This document shows positions 24,269 to 33,103 of a stretch of 39,823 nucleotides of DNA, piece after piece (the stretch's first letter is position 1; the number at the start of each line of letters is the position of its first letter). This stretch comes from Myxococcales bacterium (lineage in GTDB: Bacteria; Myxococcota_A; Polyangia; Polyangiales; Ga0077539). The notes beneath the pieces were generated by a model. That model saw nothing but the letters and a program-made list of their open reading frames with translations, was not told where the DNA came from and ran no database searches. The stretch covers positions 1 to 39,823 of the forward strand of contig JAUSAZ010000126.1 in assembly GCA_030652255.1 (NCBI GenBank), written 5' to 3'. Both the position numbers and the translations under genes were made by a program.

Positions 24269-27200
24269 CTACGGCGGGTTCACCACCACCGGCGGCGTCA
24301 CGCCCCAGAGCGCCGGGTCGTCCGTGCGCAGCCACGCGCCCCCGGCGGTGAAGCGCCCTGCGGCGGTCACCACCAGCGGCAGCGAGAGGGTGTGCGTCCC
24401 CGCCCCGAGGCGCGCCATGCGCAGGTGCAGCGCCCCGTCGCGGCGCTCGATGGTCGGCCGCAGCGCCCGGGGGGCGCGGTCGAGCGCGCTCCACCAGCCG
24501 ATGTCGTGCTCGGTGGCCCGCACCCGCGCGCGGCTCCCCGAGGGCCGGGCCACGTCCACGCCCGCCGGCAGCGGGACCACCAGCTCGACCCCCGTCGCCT
24601 CGCGCGGGAGCGTCCAGCGCAGCACCAGCGTCGGGCCGTCCGGACCCGCGTCCAGGCGGCGCTCCAGGACCGCCGCGCCCGTCGGCGTGTCCACCGGCGC
24701 GAGGGCGAGCGAGCCCCGCACGTGCACCCGCGCCGCGCGCCCCGCCGCCGCGGCGAAGGACACCCGCAGCGCCGCCGCGCCGCGCACCGTCACCCGGGCG
24801 GGGTGCTCTCGGTCGCCGCGCGCCACCTCGCGGCCGTCGAGCGACACCGTGAAGGCCGTCGCCGCCGCGGCGCCGTCGCCCCGCGTCGCCCGCGCGAGCA
24901 GGGCCAGCACGTCGGCCTCGGAGCTTCCCCACCACCACGCCGTCGCCGCCGCGGGGCGCCCCGCGAGCCAGGTGAGTACACGGTCTTGTAAAGCCACGGT
25001 CGCCGCCTCGGTGGCCGGCAGCGCCGCCGTCGCCCGCGCGACCTCCGCCCGCCGCCCCTCCCGCGCGAAGCACAGGAACCACGCCGCCCCCCGGCACTCC
25101 ACCCGCCGCTCCTCCGCGATGGCCTCGCCCACGCGCGCCCGCAGCCGTTCAGCCCAGCGCGCCGCCGTCGTCGGCGCAACCTCCCGCGCGGCCGCGTAGG
25201 CCCCGCGGGTCGCGTCGAGGGAGAGCGCCGCCGTGGCCTCCAGGCGGGCGAGCACGGCGCGGGCGAGCACGGCGTCTCCGCGGGCGGGTCCGTGCGCCAG
25301 GGCCTCGACGATGCGCGCCGCCTCGTCGCCCTCGGCGGTGGCCGCGCGGTCGCGCACGAAGGACCACGCGTCGGCCCAGCGGGGATCGCGCGCCCGGCCC
25401 TCCAGCGCCGTCAGCATCGTCGCGGTGACGTAGCCGCTCGGCTCGCCCGCGCGCCACCAGCCCACCGCCCCGTCGATGCCTCGCAGCGCCGCGAGCTGCG
25501 ACGCCAGCGAGCCCAGCGCCGCGTCCACCCGCGCCGGCCGCTCGCCCTGCTGCGCGTCCGGGAGCGCCGCCACGACCGCCGCCAGGGTGCGCATCGCCGC
25601 GAGGCGCTCCACCAGGATCGCGGGCGCCGTCCAGCGCGGCGCCGAGAGGGACGCCAGCACCTCGTCGACGAGGCCGGCGAGGCCCGGGTCGGCGTCGACC
25701 ACCACCATGGCCTCGCGGGCGAGCGCGGGGATCACCACGTCCACGTCCGTCGCCCGCGCGTCGAGCGTGGCGTGCAGGGACAGCGGCACCACGGCGTCGT
25801 CGACGCGCACCGTCACCCCCGCGCGCACGGCGTCCCGGGCGGCGCCGACGCGCACCCGCCCCACGAGGCTCGCGGCCCCGGCGCTTGTTGCAACCACGGT
25901 GAAGGTCACGCGGGCGTCACCGCGGGCGTCGAGGGTGACCGCGGAGGGTGCGCCCTCCACGGCGACCCCATCACCCTCGACGCCCAGCTCGGCCCGCTGC
26001 CCGGCGAGGGAGGGCGCGTGGAGGGTCAGCGCGGCGGTGGCGCGGTCGCCCGGGCGAAGCTCCGATGGGGCGTCGACGGAGGCCGTGAGCGGGCGGGTGG
26101 TGGACACCACCGTGTGGGCCCGGTCGCCGCGGCCGTGGGCGTCGATGGCGAGCGCCTGAAGCCGCCAGCGGCCGGGGTGCGCGGGCAGCGGGACGTCCAC
26201 GTCGAGGCGCCCATCGGGGCCGAGGGCGCGGGCGCCCAGGAAGAAGAGGTCGCCCTCCAGGCGCTGCGCCCGGGTGCCGCGGCCAAGGCCGCCAGCGCCG
26301 TAGCCGGAGCCCGAGCCCGACCCGAGGCCGCTGTCGAAGAGCGCGGGCGCCGGGCCCGCCTCGCAGCCCAGGTGCAGGGTGCCGTCGCCGCCCACCCAGG
26401 CGTGCGTGTCGGTGCGGCTCGCGACGCGGGCGGCGAGCAGGTCCCAGGGCACGTCCCGGGCGGAGAGGGACACCGAACCGAGGGAGCGCGCGCGGTCGGG
26501 GCACACCACCGCGCGGGCGAGCCCGGCGGAGCGCGCGAGGGCCTCCGCGACGGCGCCGAACATACCCCGACTGGTAAAGCTGACGAGGTCGCCGCCGGCG
26601 TCCCAGGCGTCGTAGCGGGTGAGCTCGGGGAGGGGGGAGTTGTTCCAGAGGGCTTCGGGGTCGAGGTGGCGGCCCTCGTCGGCGCCCCACGCACGGGGGC
26701 GGGCGCTGTCGGCGCCGCTCGCGGGACGACCCGGGAGGGAGAGCATCGCGTCGACGGGGGGGTAGGCCTCGGGGGAGAGGTTCCAGTAGCCCTCGTCGGC
26801 GAGCCAGAGGGTCACCACGGCGTCGCGGGCCGCGCCGTCGGGGCTGCGCGCGGTGATCGTCGCGTGCATCGTGGCGCTCTCGGGGTAGGCCCGCGCGTCG
26901 CTCGTCACCCGCAGCGAGAGCGCGGGGGCGGCGGTCACGCCCACCACCGTCGTCGCCGTCTCGACGGTTCCGCCGGCGAGGTGCGTGGCCACCACGGAGG
27001 CGTTGCCCTGGGCGTCGGCCGGGAGCCCCAGCACGGTGCGCCACCAGGGCTCTGCCCCGCCGGGCGCGCCGGACGGGACCCACGCGCTCGCCCACACGCC
27101 CGACTGCTCCAGCGTCACCCAGGTGGCGCCGCGCGCGGGGCGGGTGAGCAGCACCGGGAGCGTCTCGCCGGCCACCACCTCCGCGCGGTCGGGGCGCACG

Positions 27201-28933
27201 GAGAGGGCGCCGCGCGCACCGAGGCTGGGCGGCCGCTCGCGCTCCCATACGACGGTGCCGGCCTCGACGGCGGCGCCGCGCTCGGAGGCGACGGCCACCC
27301 ACCACGGACCTGCGCCCGGCAGGCGCAGCGCGGCGCGGGTGTCGCCCGCGGGGGAGGTGTCGACCCGGCCGCTCCAGCGCACCGGGCCCACCGGGCGGTT
27401 GCCGTCGCTCCCGGTGACCCGCAGCGAGAGGCCCTCGCGCAGCCGCTCGCCGCCGAGGTTCTCGGCGCGCACCCAGACCTCCGCGGCCCCGGGGGCGTGA
27501 GCGCCCTCCACGTGGAGCACCACCGGGCGACGGCCGGTCCAGACCTCGGCCTGCGCGATGTTCACCTGAGCGTCGTGCGCGAGCGAGGCCTCGATGACCT
27601 CGCGTCGCGCGGCGTCGTCGATGGTCCCGACGAGGAAGGTCACCTCCGCAGCGTGGCCGGGCCCCACCGTCGCGCGCCGCCGCTGGCCCATGAACGAGAA
27701 CTCCACCGTGGCCTCGGTGGGCCATCCCCCCGCGTCGTCGCTCGCGCGCACCCGCACGGCCTCTCCCGCCGCGGCGAACCCGCGGTCGGCGGTCACCACC
27801 AGCCCCCGCGCCGGCAGCGCGCGGTGGTCGATCACGATGGTGCGCACATGGGGGCGACCGCGCACGATGGCGCGCAGGTCGGTGGTGGCGACGGTGAGCT
27901 CGGTGACGAAGTTGCCGTCGGCGTCGCTGAGCATCGTGGTGCCCGGGGTGGGGGGCTCGGCGTCGTGGTCCTGCACGGTGACCGACTCGCGCGCGAGCGG
28001 GGCGTCGTGCCCGTTGACGCAGCCCCGCACGTGGCCGCGCAGGTGCAGCACCTCGCCGCGCCGGAACACCGGGCGCCCGGGGTCGAGGTACACCCGCACG
28101 TCGCACGCTTCGAGGCGCGCGTGGGAGGCCTCGGCCCAGGCCCAGGCGGCGCCGCGGTGCGCGACGAAGCGCCGGGTGGCGACGGCCGAGGCGCCGACGT
28201 GGGCCTCGCCGCGCGCGTCGGTGACGACCGGGGTGGTGCTCTCGCCCGCGGTGACCGCGACGCCCGCGAGGGGCGCTCCGTCGGCGGTGGCGACGGCGAC
28301 GGTGTCGCGCCGATCGCCGCGGCGCACCAGCAGCGTGAGGTCGCTCACGGACACGAGCGCGCTCGCGGCGTAGGCCCCGGCGTACACCCGCGCGAGGTAG
28401 AGGCCCGCGGGGAGGGCGCCCAGCGCGACCCGCTGATCGCGCCAGCGACCGGCGCGCACCCAGCGGGTCTCGACGGTGCCCTCGTCGGCGTCGCTGGAGT
28501 CGAAGGCCGCGCTCTCGTCGCCGCCGGTGCGCAGCGTGGGCGCCGGGGTCGCGAGGGTGACCACCTCGTCGCGCAGCAGGGTCACCGAAGTGTCCCGGCG
28601 CGGCAGCGGACCGCGCGCCCGCAGCAGCCGCTCGCAGGCCTGGCCGGTGGGGTCACCCGCGACGGCGAGGCCGTCGGGCGCGAGCGGGAGGCGGGTCCAG
28701 GGCTCCGGGGTGTCGAGGCGGTAGAGGGCGACGCGCACGGGGCCGCCGCCGCGCAGCTGCACGCGGATGGAGGCGGGCGCGCCGGGCACGAAGCGGCGCT
28801 CGGCGTCGACGAGGAGGAAGGGCCGCGCCGGGCGGGGGAGGGGGAGGGCGCGGTCGTTGGGTCCGTGGGCGCGCACCGGCGACGAGAGCGCCGCGACGAC
28901 GAGGGTGAGCGACAGGGTGCGGGGGCGCCTCAC
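24269..28933 (-). CDS. Alpha-2-macroglobulin-like protein (YfaS-related), no thioester
   Basis: Predicted 1554-aa exported protein. GTG at 28933 overlaps the stop of the upstream DUF2135 gene (GTGA, 28930-28933) and starts a signal peptide (LSLTLVVAALSSPVRA). Many macroglobulin-type beta domains follow, with VYLDPGRPVFRRGEVLHLRG, an MG-like LSLRVTSDARAYPESATMHA, VTLWLADEGYW, and a later helical toroid-like region (about 1098-1314). The CxEQ thioester expected near residue 1095 is absent, so it probably does not trap proteases covalently. Residues about 805-860 (VSLSARDVPWDLLAARVASR) look like a secretin/TonB short N-terminal (STN) insert before a Gly/Ser-rich linker. Bacterial homologues are thought to act in envelope defence; the exact role is unknown. 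Confidence 0.83.
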   Translation of the reverse strand: MRRPRTLSLTLVVAALSSPVRAHGPNDRALPLPRPARPFLLVDAERRFVPGAPASIRVQLRGGGPVRVALYRLDTPEPWTRLPLAPDGLAVAGDPTGQACERLLRARGPLPRRDTSVTLLRDEVVTLATPAPTLRTGGDESAAFDSSDADEGTVETRWVRAGRWRDQRVALGALPAGLYLARVYAGAYAASALVSVSDLTLLVRRGDRRDTVAVATADGAPLAGVAVTAGESTTPVVTDARGEAHVGASAVATRRFVAHRGAAWAWAEASHARLEACDVRVYLDPGRPVFRRGEVLHLRGHVRGCVNGHDAPLARESVTVQDHDAEPPTPGTTMLSDADGNFVTELTVATTDLRAIVRGRPHVRTIVIDHRALPARGLVVTADRGFAAAGEAVRVRASDDAGGWPTEATVEFSFMGQRRRATVGPGHAAEVTFLVGTIDDAARREVIEASLAHDAQVNIAQAEVWTGRRPVVLHVEGAHAPGAAEVWVRAENLGGERLREGLSLRVTGSDGNRPVGPVRWSGRVDTSPAGDTRAALRLPGAGPWWVAVASERGAAVEAGTVVWERERPPSLGARGALSVRPDRAEVVAGETLPVLLTRPARGATWVTLEQSGVWASAWVPSGAPGGAEPWWRTVLGLPADAQGNASVVATHLAGGTVETATTVVGVTAAPALSLRVTSDARAYPESATMHATITARSPDGAARDAVVTLWLADEGYWNLSPEAYPPVDAMLSLPGRPASGADSARPRAWGADEGRHLDPEALWNNSPLPELTRYDAWDAGGDLVSFTSRGMFGAVAEALARSAGLARAVVCPDRARSLGSVSLSARDVPWDLLAARVASRTDTHAWVGGDGTLHLGCEAGPAPALFDSGLGSGSGSGYGAGGLGRGTRAQRLEGDLFFLGARALGPDGRLDVDVPLPAHPGRWRLQALAIDAHGRGDRAHTVVSTTRPLTASVDAPSELRPGDRATAALTLHAPSLAGQRAELGVEGDGVAVEGAPSAVTLDARGDARVTFTVVATSAGAASLVGRVRVGAARDAVRAGVTVRVDDAVVPLSLHATLDARATDVDVVIPALAREAMVVVDADPGLAGLVDEVLASLSAPRWTAPAILVERLAAMRTLAAVVAALPDAQQGERPARVDAALGSLASQLAALRGIDGAVGWWRAGEPSGYVTATMLTALEGRARDPRWADAWSFVRDRAATAEGDEAARIVEALAHGPARGDAVLARAVLARLEATAALSLDATRGAYAAAREVAPTTAARWAERLRARVGEAIAEERRVECRGAAWFLCFAREGRRAEVARATAALPATEAATVALQDRVLTWLAGRPAAATAWWWGSSEADVLALLARATRGDGAAAATAFTVSLDGREVARGDREHPARVTVRGAAALRVSFAAAAGRAARVHVRGSLALAPVDTPTGAAVLERRLDAGPDGPTLVLRWTLPREATGVELVVPLPAGVDVARPSGSRARVRATEHDIGWWSALDRAPRALRPTIERRDGALHLRMARLGAGTHTLSLPLVVTAAGRFTAGGAWLRTDDPALWGVTPPVVVNPP

Positions 28934-29838
28934 GGGAGCGACCTCCGCGCGTCGAGCAGCATCGCGCCGGTGACCTCGACCTCGCCGAGGGTCTGGAGCT
29001 GCCCGGTGCGCTGCGCCGTGAGGTCGAAGCGCCACCGCCGCTCGTGGGGGGTGTTGGGGAAGAGCAGCACCTCGGCGTGGAGGGGGGTCTGCACGCCCGA
29101 GGGGCGGCCCCAGGCGTCGAGGCGCCCGGTGACGGCGCGGCGCTCGGTGGTGAGCTGCGCGGCCTCGGCGGGGGGAGGCGCCGCGCGGAGGCGCGCGTCG
29201 ATGGCGTGGAGGCGATCGAGGGCGGTGTCGAAGGCGCCGTCGTCGCGGGCGGCGGTGCGCGCTCCATCGGACCAGTAGTGCACCTTCACCCGGTAGCGCC
29301 CCGCGGCGGCGGTGGCGCGGAGGTAGGCCTGCGAGCCGAAGCCGATGGCGTCGCTGGAGAAGTCGAGCAGGCGCCCGCCGGGGGTGCTCTCGCGGTGGTC
29401 CCATTTGACGGTCTCGCCGTCGGGCTCGCGCACCCAGAGGTCGATGATCTCGCCGCGGGCGGCCCACCCGAGCAGCACCACGAGGTCGACCGGGTCGCCG
29501 TCGGCGTGGAAGGTGACCGAGTCGCGGGCCTCGCCGGCGTGCACGGCGACGCGGTTGTTGCCCGGGAGCACCACCACGGTCTGCTCGACGCGCCCGTCGC
29601 GCACCGGCACCTCGTAGGACATCCCGTGGACGGTGAGCACGGCGGTGGTGACCGAGGGCGGGTCGACGGTGGCGACGAGGCGGAGGGTGTCCCCCGCCCG
29701 GACGACGCCTCCGGTGGGCTCGGTGATGCGCACCGCGGGGCGCCCCTGATCGACGGCGCGGGCGAGGCGCGGGAGCGCGAGGGAAGCGAGGCTGAGCACG
29801 AAGGGACGACGACCGAGGCGCACATCGGAGGGGGGCAT
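28930..29838 (-). CDS. DUF2135 (YfaP-like) exported protein
   Basis: Predicted 302-aa protein with a signal sequence containing a possible twin-arginine motif (GRRPFVLSLASLALPRLARA). Residues about 35-110 look like an Ig-like/Big domain (ITEPTGGVVRAGDTLRLVAT, LPGNNRVAVHA). The DUF2135 core follows: LWVREPDGETVKWDHRES, GGRLLDFSS and AAGRYRVKVHYWSDG. In E. coli the DUF2135 gene yfaP lies in the same cluster as the macroglobulin gene yfaS; here the DUF2135 gene directly precedes and overlaps the macroglobulin gene, supporting a shared function. The start at 29838 is preferred over a GTG at 29856. Confidence 0.8.
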   Translation of the reverse strand: MPPSDVRLGRRPFVLSLASLALPRLARAVDQGRPAVRITEPTGGVVRAGDTLRLVATVDPPSVTTAVLTVHGMSYEVPVRDGRVEQTVVVLPGNNRVAVHAGEARDSVTFHADGDPVDLVVLLGWAARGEIIDLWVREPDGETVKWDHRESTPGGRLLDFSSDAIGFGSQAYLRATAAAGRYRVKVHYWSDGARTAARDDGAFDTALDRLHAIDARLRAAPPPAEAAQLTTERRAVTGRLDAWGRPSGVQTPLHAEVLLFPNTPHERRWRFDLTAQRTGQLQTLGEVEVTGAMLLDARRSLP

Positions 29839-29909
29839 CGGCGGGGATGACACCACGGATGGCGGAGAGTTCTCGACGAAGGGATGAGGGGGAGGGGACG
29901 AGGCGCCCT

Positions 29910-30185
29910 TCAGCCGTCGCCGACGTCGCGGCCCGCGCGCACCACGGCGGCGGTGCGATCGACCTCGCGCAGGATGATGCGCGCGTGATCGAGCAGCGCC
30001 CGGCCCGCGGGCAGCAGGTCGACGCCGCGGGGGGTGCGGGTGAAGAGCGGCGCGCCGAGCTCGCCCTCCAGCTCGCGGATGCGGCGGGACAACGGCGGCT
30101 GGGAGACGTGCAGCCGGCGGGCGGCGCGGGTGACGTTCTCCTCCTCGGCGACGGCGACGAAGTAGCGCAGCTGGTCGAGGCTCAC
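29910..30185 (-). CDS. LysR-type DNA-binding domain only (truncated regulator)
   Basis: Predicted 91-aa protein from the GTG at 30185. It is a complete LysR-type N-terminus: LDQLRYFVAVAEEENVTRAA, RRLHVSQPPLSRRIRELEG, LGAPLFTRTPRGVDLLPAG, and the first part of the linker helix. It stops at TGA where the effector-binding domain should start (LysR regulators usually run to ~300 aa). Only 71 bp separate it from the DUF2135 gene, so the missing domain is not next door in another frame. It could be a decayed gene, or a stand-alone DNA-binding protein for the downstream macroglobulin operon. It is divergent from map. Confidence 0.75.
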   Translation of the reverse strand: MSLDQLRYFVAVAEEENVTRAARRLHVSQPPLSRRIRELEGELGAPLFTRTPRGVDLLPAGRALLDHARIILREVDRTAAVVRAGRDVGDG

Positions 30186-30298
30186 ACCGACACGGCTACC
30201 GCATCGCGCGTGCCCCGACAACCGCCCGGGGCCCGCGGCGGCGCCATACCGAGAAGGTATTGGCCCGCCCCATCGCCTGCGTGGGAATCCCTCCACCC

Positions 30299-31048
30299 AT
30301 GCCAGTGGAGATTCTGTCCCCGAGGGAGATCGAGCGGATGCGCCGGGCCGGTCAGTGCGCGGCGGCGACGCTGCGGGAGGTGGGCGCGCGGCTGCGGGTC
30401 GGCGTGAGCACCGCGGACATCGACCGCTGGGTGCGCGCCGACACCGCGGCCCGGGGCGCGCGGCCCAGCCAGCTCGGGTACCGCGGATTCCCCGCGGCGG
30501 TGTGCACCAGCCGCAACGCCGTGGTGTGCCACGGCATCCCCAGCGAGGCCGAGCGCCTCGGCGACGGCGACATCGTCAACGTGGACGTCACCAGCGAGCT
30601 CGACGGCTTCCACGGCGACACCTCGATGACCTTCGTGATCGGCGAGGCGAGCCCCGAGGCGCGGCACGTGGTGGAGGTGGCGAGGCGCTGCCGCGACGCG
30701 GGCGTGGCGGAGGTGCGCGACGGGGCGCGGCTGGGCGACGTCGGGGCGGCCATCGCGGCGCTCGCTGCGCGGGAGGGCTGCGGGGTGGTGGAGGCCTTCG
30801 GCGGCCACGGCATCGGGCGGCGGATGCACATGGAGCCGCACGTGGCGCACACCGGGGTGCGCGGCGCGGGGCTGCGGCTGAAGGCGGGGATGGCGATCAC
30901 CATCGAGCCCATGGTGACCCTCGGGCGCCCCGACATCCGGCAGCTCGACGACGGCTGGACCATCGTGACCGCCGACGGCCGGTGGACGGCGCAGTTCGAG
31001 CACACCGTGCTGGTGACGAAGGGCGGGTGCGAGGTGCTGACGGCGTGA
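30299..31048 (+). CDS. map: Type I methionine aminopeptidase
   Basis: Predicted 249-aa cytosolic metalloprotease that removes the initiator Met from nascent proteins. All five metal ligands of the pita-bread fold are visible: D96 (NVDVT), D107 (HGDTS), H170 (GGHGIG), E203 (TIEPM) and E234 (FEHTV). The substrate-side histidine lies in VVCHGIPS. The protein lacks the N-terminal zinc-finger extension of eukaryotic and actinobacterial forms. The start is taken at the ATG followed by PVEILSPREIERMR, the normal beginning of the family. It is convergent with the LuxR gene ending at 31055. Confidence 0.93.
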   Translation: MPVEILSPREIERMRRAGQCAAATLREVGARLRVGVSTADIDRWVRADTAARGARPSQLGYRGFPAAVCTSRNAVVCHGIPSEAERLGDGDIVNVDVTSELDGFHGDTSMTFVIGEASPEARHVVEVARRCRDAGVAEVRDGARLGDVGAAIAALAAREGCGVVEAFGGHGIGRRMHMEPHVAHTGVRGAGLRLKAGMAITIEPMVTLGRPDIRQLDDGWTIVTADGRWTAQFEHTVLVTKGGCEVLTA

Positions 31049-31054
31049 GCCCCG

Positions 31055-32233
31055 TCACCCGCCGAGGGCGGCGCGCACGAGGCCCGAGCGGGTGCTCACC
31101 CCGGACTTCCGGAACAGCGCCGTCATGTGCACCTCCACCGTCGCCTCGGCGCAGCCGACGGCCGCGGCGATCTCCTTGTTGGTGCGCCCGCTGATCACCC
31201 CGCGCAGCACCTCGCCCTGCCGCGGCGTCAGCCGCCACGTGGCCGCCGCGCGCACCACCCGGCCGCCGTCGTCCGTCGGGCCCGACGCCCCGGCGCGCGC
31301 TCCCGCGGCGTGCGACGCCGCCATGGCCGTACCGAACCACGGCGCCAGGCCCTCGAGCGCGGCGAGCACCTCCGCGCGGCCCGCCTCGGGGATGGCGTCG
31401 AGGTCGAGGCGGGCGACGGTGCGCCCGGCGGACTCCAGCACGACGCAGTGCGCGGGGCGGTCGGTCGGTCGCCCGCACGACCACAGCAGCCGCGCGTGCC
31501 CGGAGGCGTCTTCCCAGCCCCAGAGCGCCGCGTCGGCGCCGCGCGGGAGCACGTAGCGAAGGGCGGTCTCGATCGCCTCGAGCACCGCGCCCGGCTCGCC
31601 GATCTGCATCAGCTCGCGCCCGATGGCCGCGACCTCCTCGGCGCCGGGGAGGCCCCGCGGGAGGGCCGCGCGCCGCTCCAGCGGTTCGGAGTACACGAAC
31701 TCGCAGCCGTCGTGCCCGCGCAGCCGGCAGCGGGTGTGCTGCATGGTCCCGGGGACGCGGCTCATGCGCCGGCCGATGAACTCCAGGTAGCCCTCGACGT
31801 CGGCGCAGTTGGCGGCGTCGGCGTTGTTCCAGCCGCTCACCACCATCACCGTGCGGGCGCCGTCGACGTGGGCGCGCCACCGCCCGTTGTCGTGGAAGCG
31901 CCGCCACACGACGTCCATGTTGCCCACCAGGATCGCCGGCGGAAACAGCCGGAACAGCCAGGTGAGCACGCCGCGGTCGAGGTCGCGCGCGGCCTGGTCG
32001 GCGCCGATGCTCCGCGGCAGCCGGAGGTCGTCGTCGCCGAAGCGCCGGTCGATCTCCCGCAGCAGCCGCGCCTGCAGGGAGAGCGGGTACCAGTCGGACG
32101 GGCGCAGGTCGACCAGCGCCGCCCGCTCGTGGGGGTCGAGCGCGTCCAGCACCGCGGACCAGCCGGCGCTCCCATGACGCTCGACGGTCCACGCGCGGAT
32201 GTTCGCGAAGCCGTTGCCGCGCAGCCGGGACAT
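31055..32233 (-). CDS. LuxR-type regulator with unusual N-terminal sensor region
   Basis: Predicted 392-aa regulator. The C-terminus is a GerE/LuxR helix-turn-helix (LTPRQGEVLRGVISGRTNKE, IAAAVGCAEATVEVHMTALF). Residues about 50-180 (PLSLQARLLREIDRRFGDDD ... LTWLFRLFP ... VVSGWNNADAANCADVEGYL ... CRLRGHDGCEFVYSE) resemble the small sensor-like domains expanded in myxobacteria (TIGR02265/DUF2378 or V4R type), but I am not certain of the family. Residues about 195-300 look GAF-like (a GAEEVAAIGRELMQIGEPGA helix and an ALRYVLPRGADAALWGW strand). The next regulator gene lies 49 bp upstream in the same direction, so the two may form an operon. Confidence 0.8.
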   Translation of the reverse strand: MSRLRGNGFANIRAWTVERHGSAGWSAVLDALDPHERAALVDLRPSDWYPLSLQARLLREIDRRFGDDDLRLPRSIGADQAARDLDRGVLTWLFRLFPPAILVGNMDVVWRRFHDNGRWRAHVDGARTVMVVSGWNNADAANCADVEGYLEFIGRRMSRVPGTMQHTRCRLRGHDGCEFVYSEPLERRAALPRGLPGAEEVAAIGRELMQIGEPGAVLEAIETALRYVLPRGADAALWGWEDASGHARLLWSCGRPTDRPAHCVVLESAGRTVARLDLDAIPEAGRAEVLAALEGLAPWFGTAMAASHAAGARAGASGPTDDGGRVVRAAATWRLTPRQGEVLRGVISGRTNKEIAAAVGCAEATVEVHMTALFRKSGVSTRSGLVRAALGG

Positions 32234-32282
32234 CGCCCGAGGAGATGACCCACCGGCCCGGGTGTCAAGGTGCTCGTCGTGG

Positions 32283-32960
32283 TCAGAGCGTGTCGATCCA
32301 CCCGCGGCGCCGCGCCACCAGCACCGCCTCGGTCTTGGTCATCACGTCGAGCTTCGTGTACACGCTGCGCACGTGCGAGCGCACGGTGTTGGCGCTCACC
32401 CCGAGCACCCGCGCGGCGTCGTCGTAGGAGAGGCCGCGGGCGAACAGCGTCAGCACCTGACCCTCGCGCGCCGTGAGGCGATCGTCCCCGGAGGCCCCGT
32501 CGGACTCCGCGGCCACCACGGCGCGGAGCCGCTCGCCGATGGCCCGCGGCCACACCGAGAGCCCGAGGGTGGCGGCCATCAGCGCGACGGCGACGTCGCG
32601 TCCGTCCGAGGAGGCGTCGATGCAGACCCGCACCCCGCTGCGCACCAGTTCGAGCAGCGACGACGCGTCGCGGGTCATCACCACCGTGGGCTCCGCGCGC
32701 GGCGCCGCGAGGGCCCGCCGCACCGTCGGCATGTCGACCACGCCGAGCTCCAGGATCCACCCGGTGGGCCGCGGCTGCGCGCGCATCGCGTCGGCCACGC
32801 CCGTGCGGCGTGCGCGGCGCAGCCTCACGTCGCCGACGGTGCGCGCGAGCTGCAGCCGCTCCCAGCTCCGGGCGCTCACCACGCAGGACCACTCGTCCGC
32901 CACCCGCTCGGTGGAGATCACCACGCTCGCCATCTCCGCGACGCACCCTCGCTCTGCCAT
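32283..32960 (-). CDS. LuxR-type regulator with receiver-like but degenerate N-terminus
   Basis: Predicted 225-aa regulator from the ATG at 32960; upstream in-frame ATGs up to 33014 are less likely. The C-terminal ~65 residues are a LuxR helix-turn-helix (LTAREGQVLTLFARGLSYDD, AARVLGVSANTVRSHVRSVY). The N-terminal ~130 residues have the alternating strand/helix pattern of a receiver domain (WILELGVVDMPTVRRAL, PTVVMTRDASSLLELVRSG), but the usual acidic pocket and the phospho-acceptor Asp are not evident. It may therefore be an unphosphorylated pseudo-receiver. Its start region is divergent from the FAD-linked oxidase gene, which it may control. Confidence 0.78.
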   Translation of the reverse strand: MAERGCVAEMASVVISTERVADEWSCVVSARSWERLQLARTVGDVRLRRARRTGVADAMRAQPRPTGWILELGVVDMPTVRRALAAPRAEPTVVMTRDASSLLELVRSGVRVCIDASSDGRDVAVALMAATLGLSVWPRAIGERLRAVVAAESDGASGDDRLTAREGQVLTLFARGLSYDDAARVLGVSANTVRSHVRSVYTKLDVMTKTEAVLVARRRGWIDTL

Positions 32961-33103
32961 GCCCGGCACCATCGGCCGCGGAGGGGGTCCGCTCCTATTC
33001 CGCAGTGCCCGCATACGGGGAAGCCCGTAGTCGCCAGCCGGCGCTCGTCCCCCCGAATGATGGGGTCGCGGGCGAGCGGGGACCTGTGCGAGGCTCCGGT
33101 CCC

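Noticed and set aside
24049..24351. Open frames with N-R-K-G-R-K-G or L-A-T-L-A-T-L-A-V repeats
   Set aside because: They are translations of the inverted-repeat element and recur wherever the CGCAAGGGT units occur.
25292..29278. A 1328-codon open frame on the plus strand
   Set aside because: It is antisense to the macroglobulin and DUF2135 genes. Its translation is compositionally biased (Arg/Gly/His/Ala) without any domain, as expected from high-GC shadow frames.
28934..29467. N-terminal extension of the macroglobulin frame upstream of 28933
   Set aside because: The extension is Arg/Pro/His-rich shadow sequence of the DUF2135 gene; the GTG at 28933 overlaps that gene's stop and begins a signal peptide.
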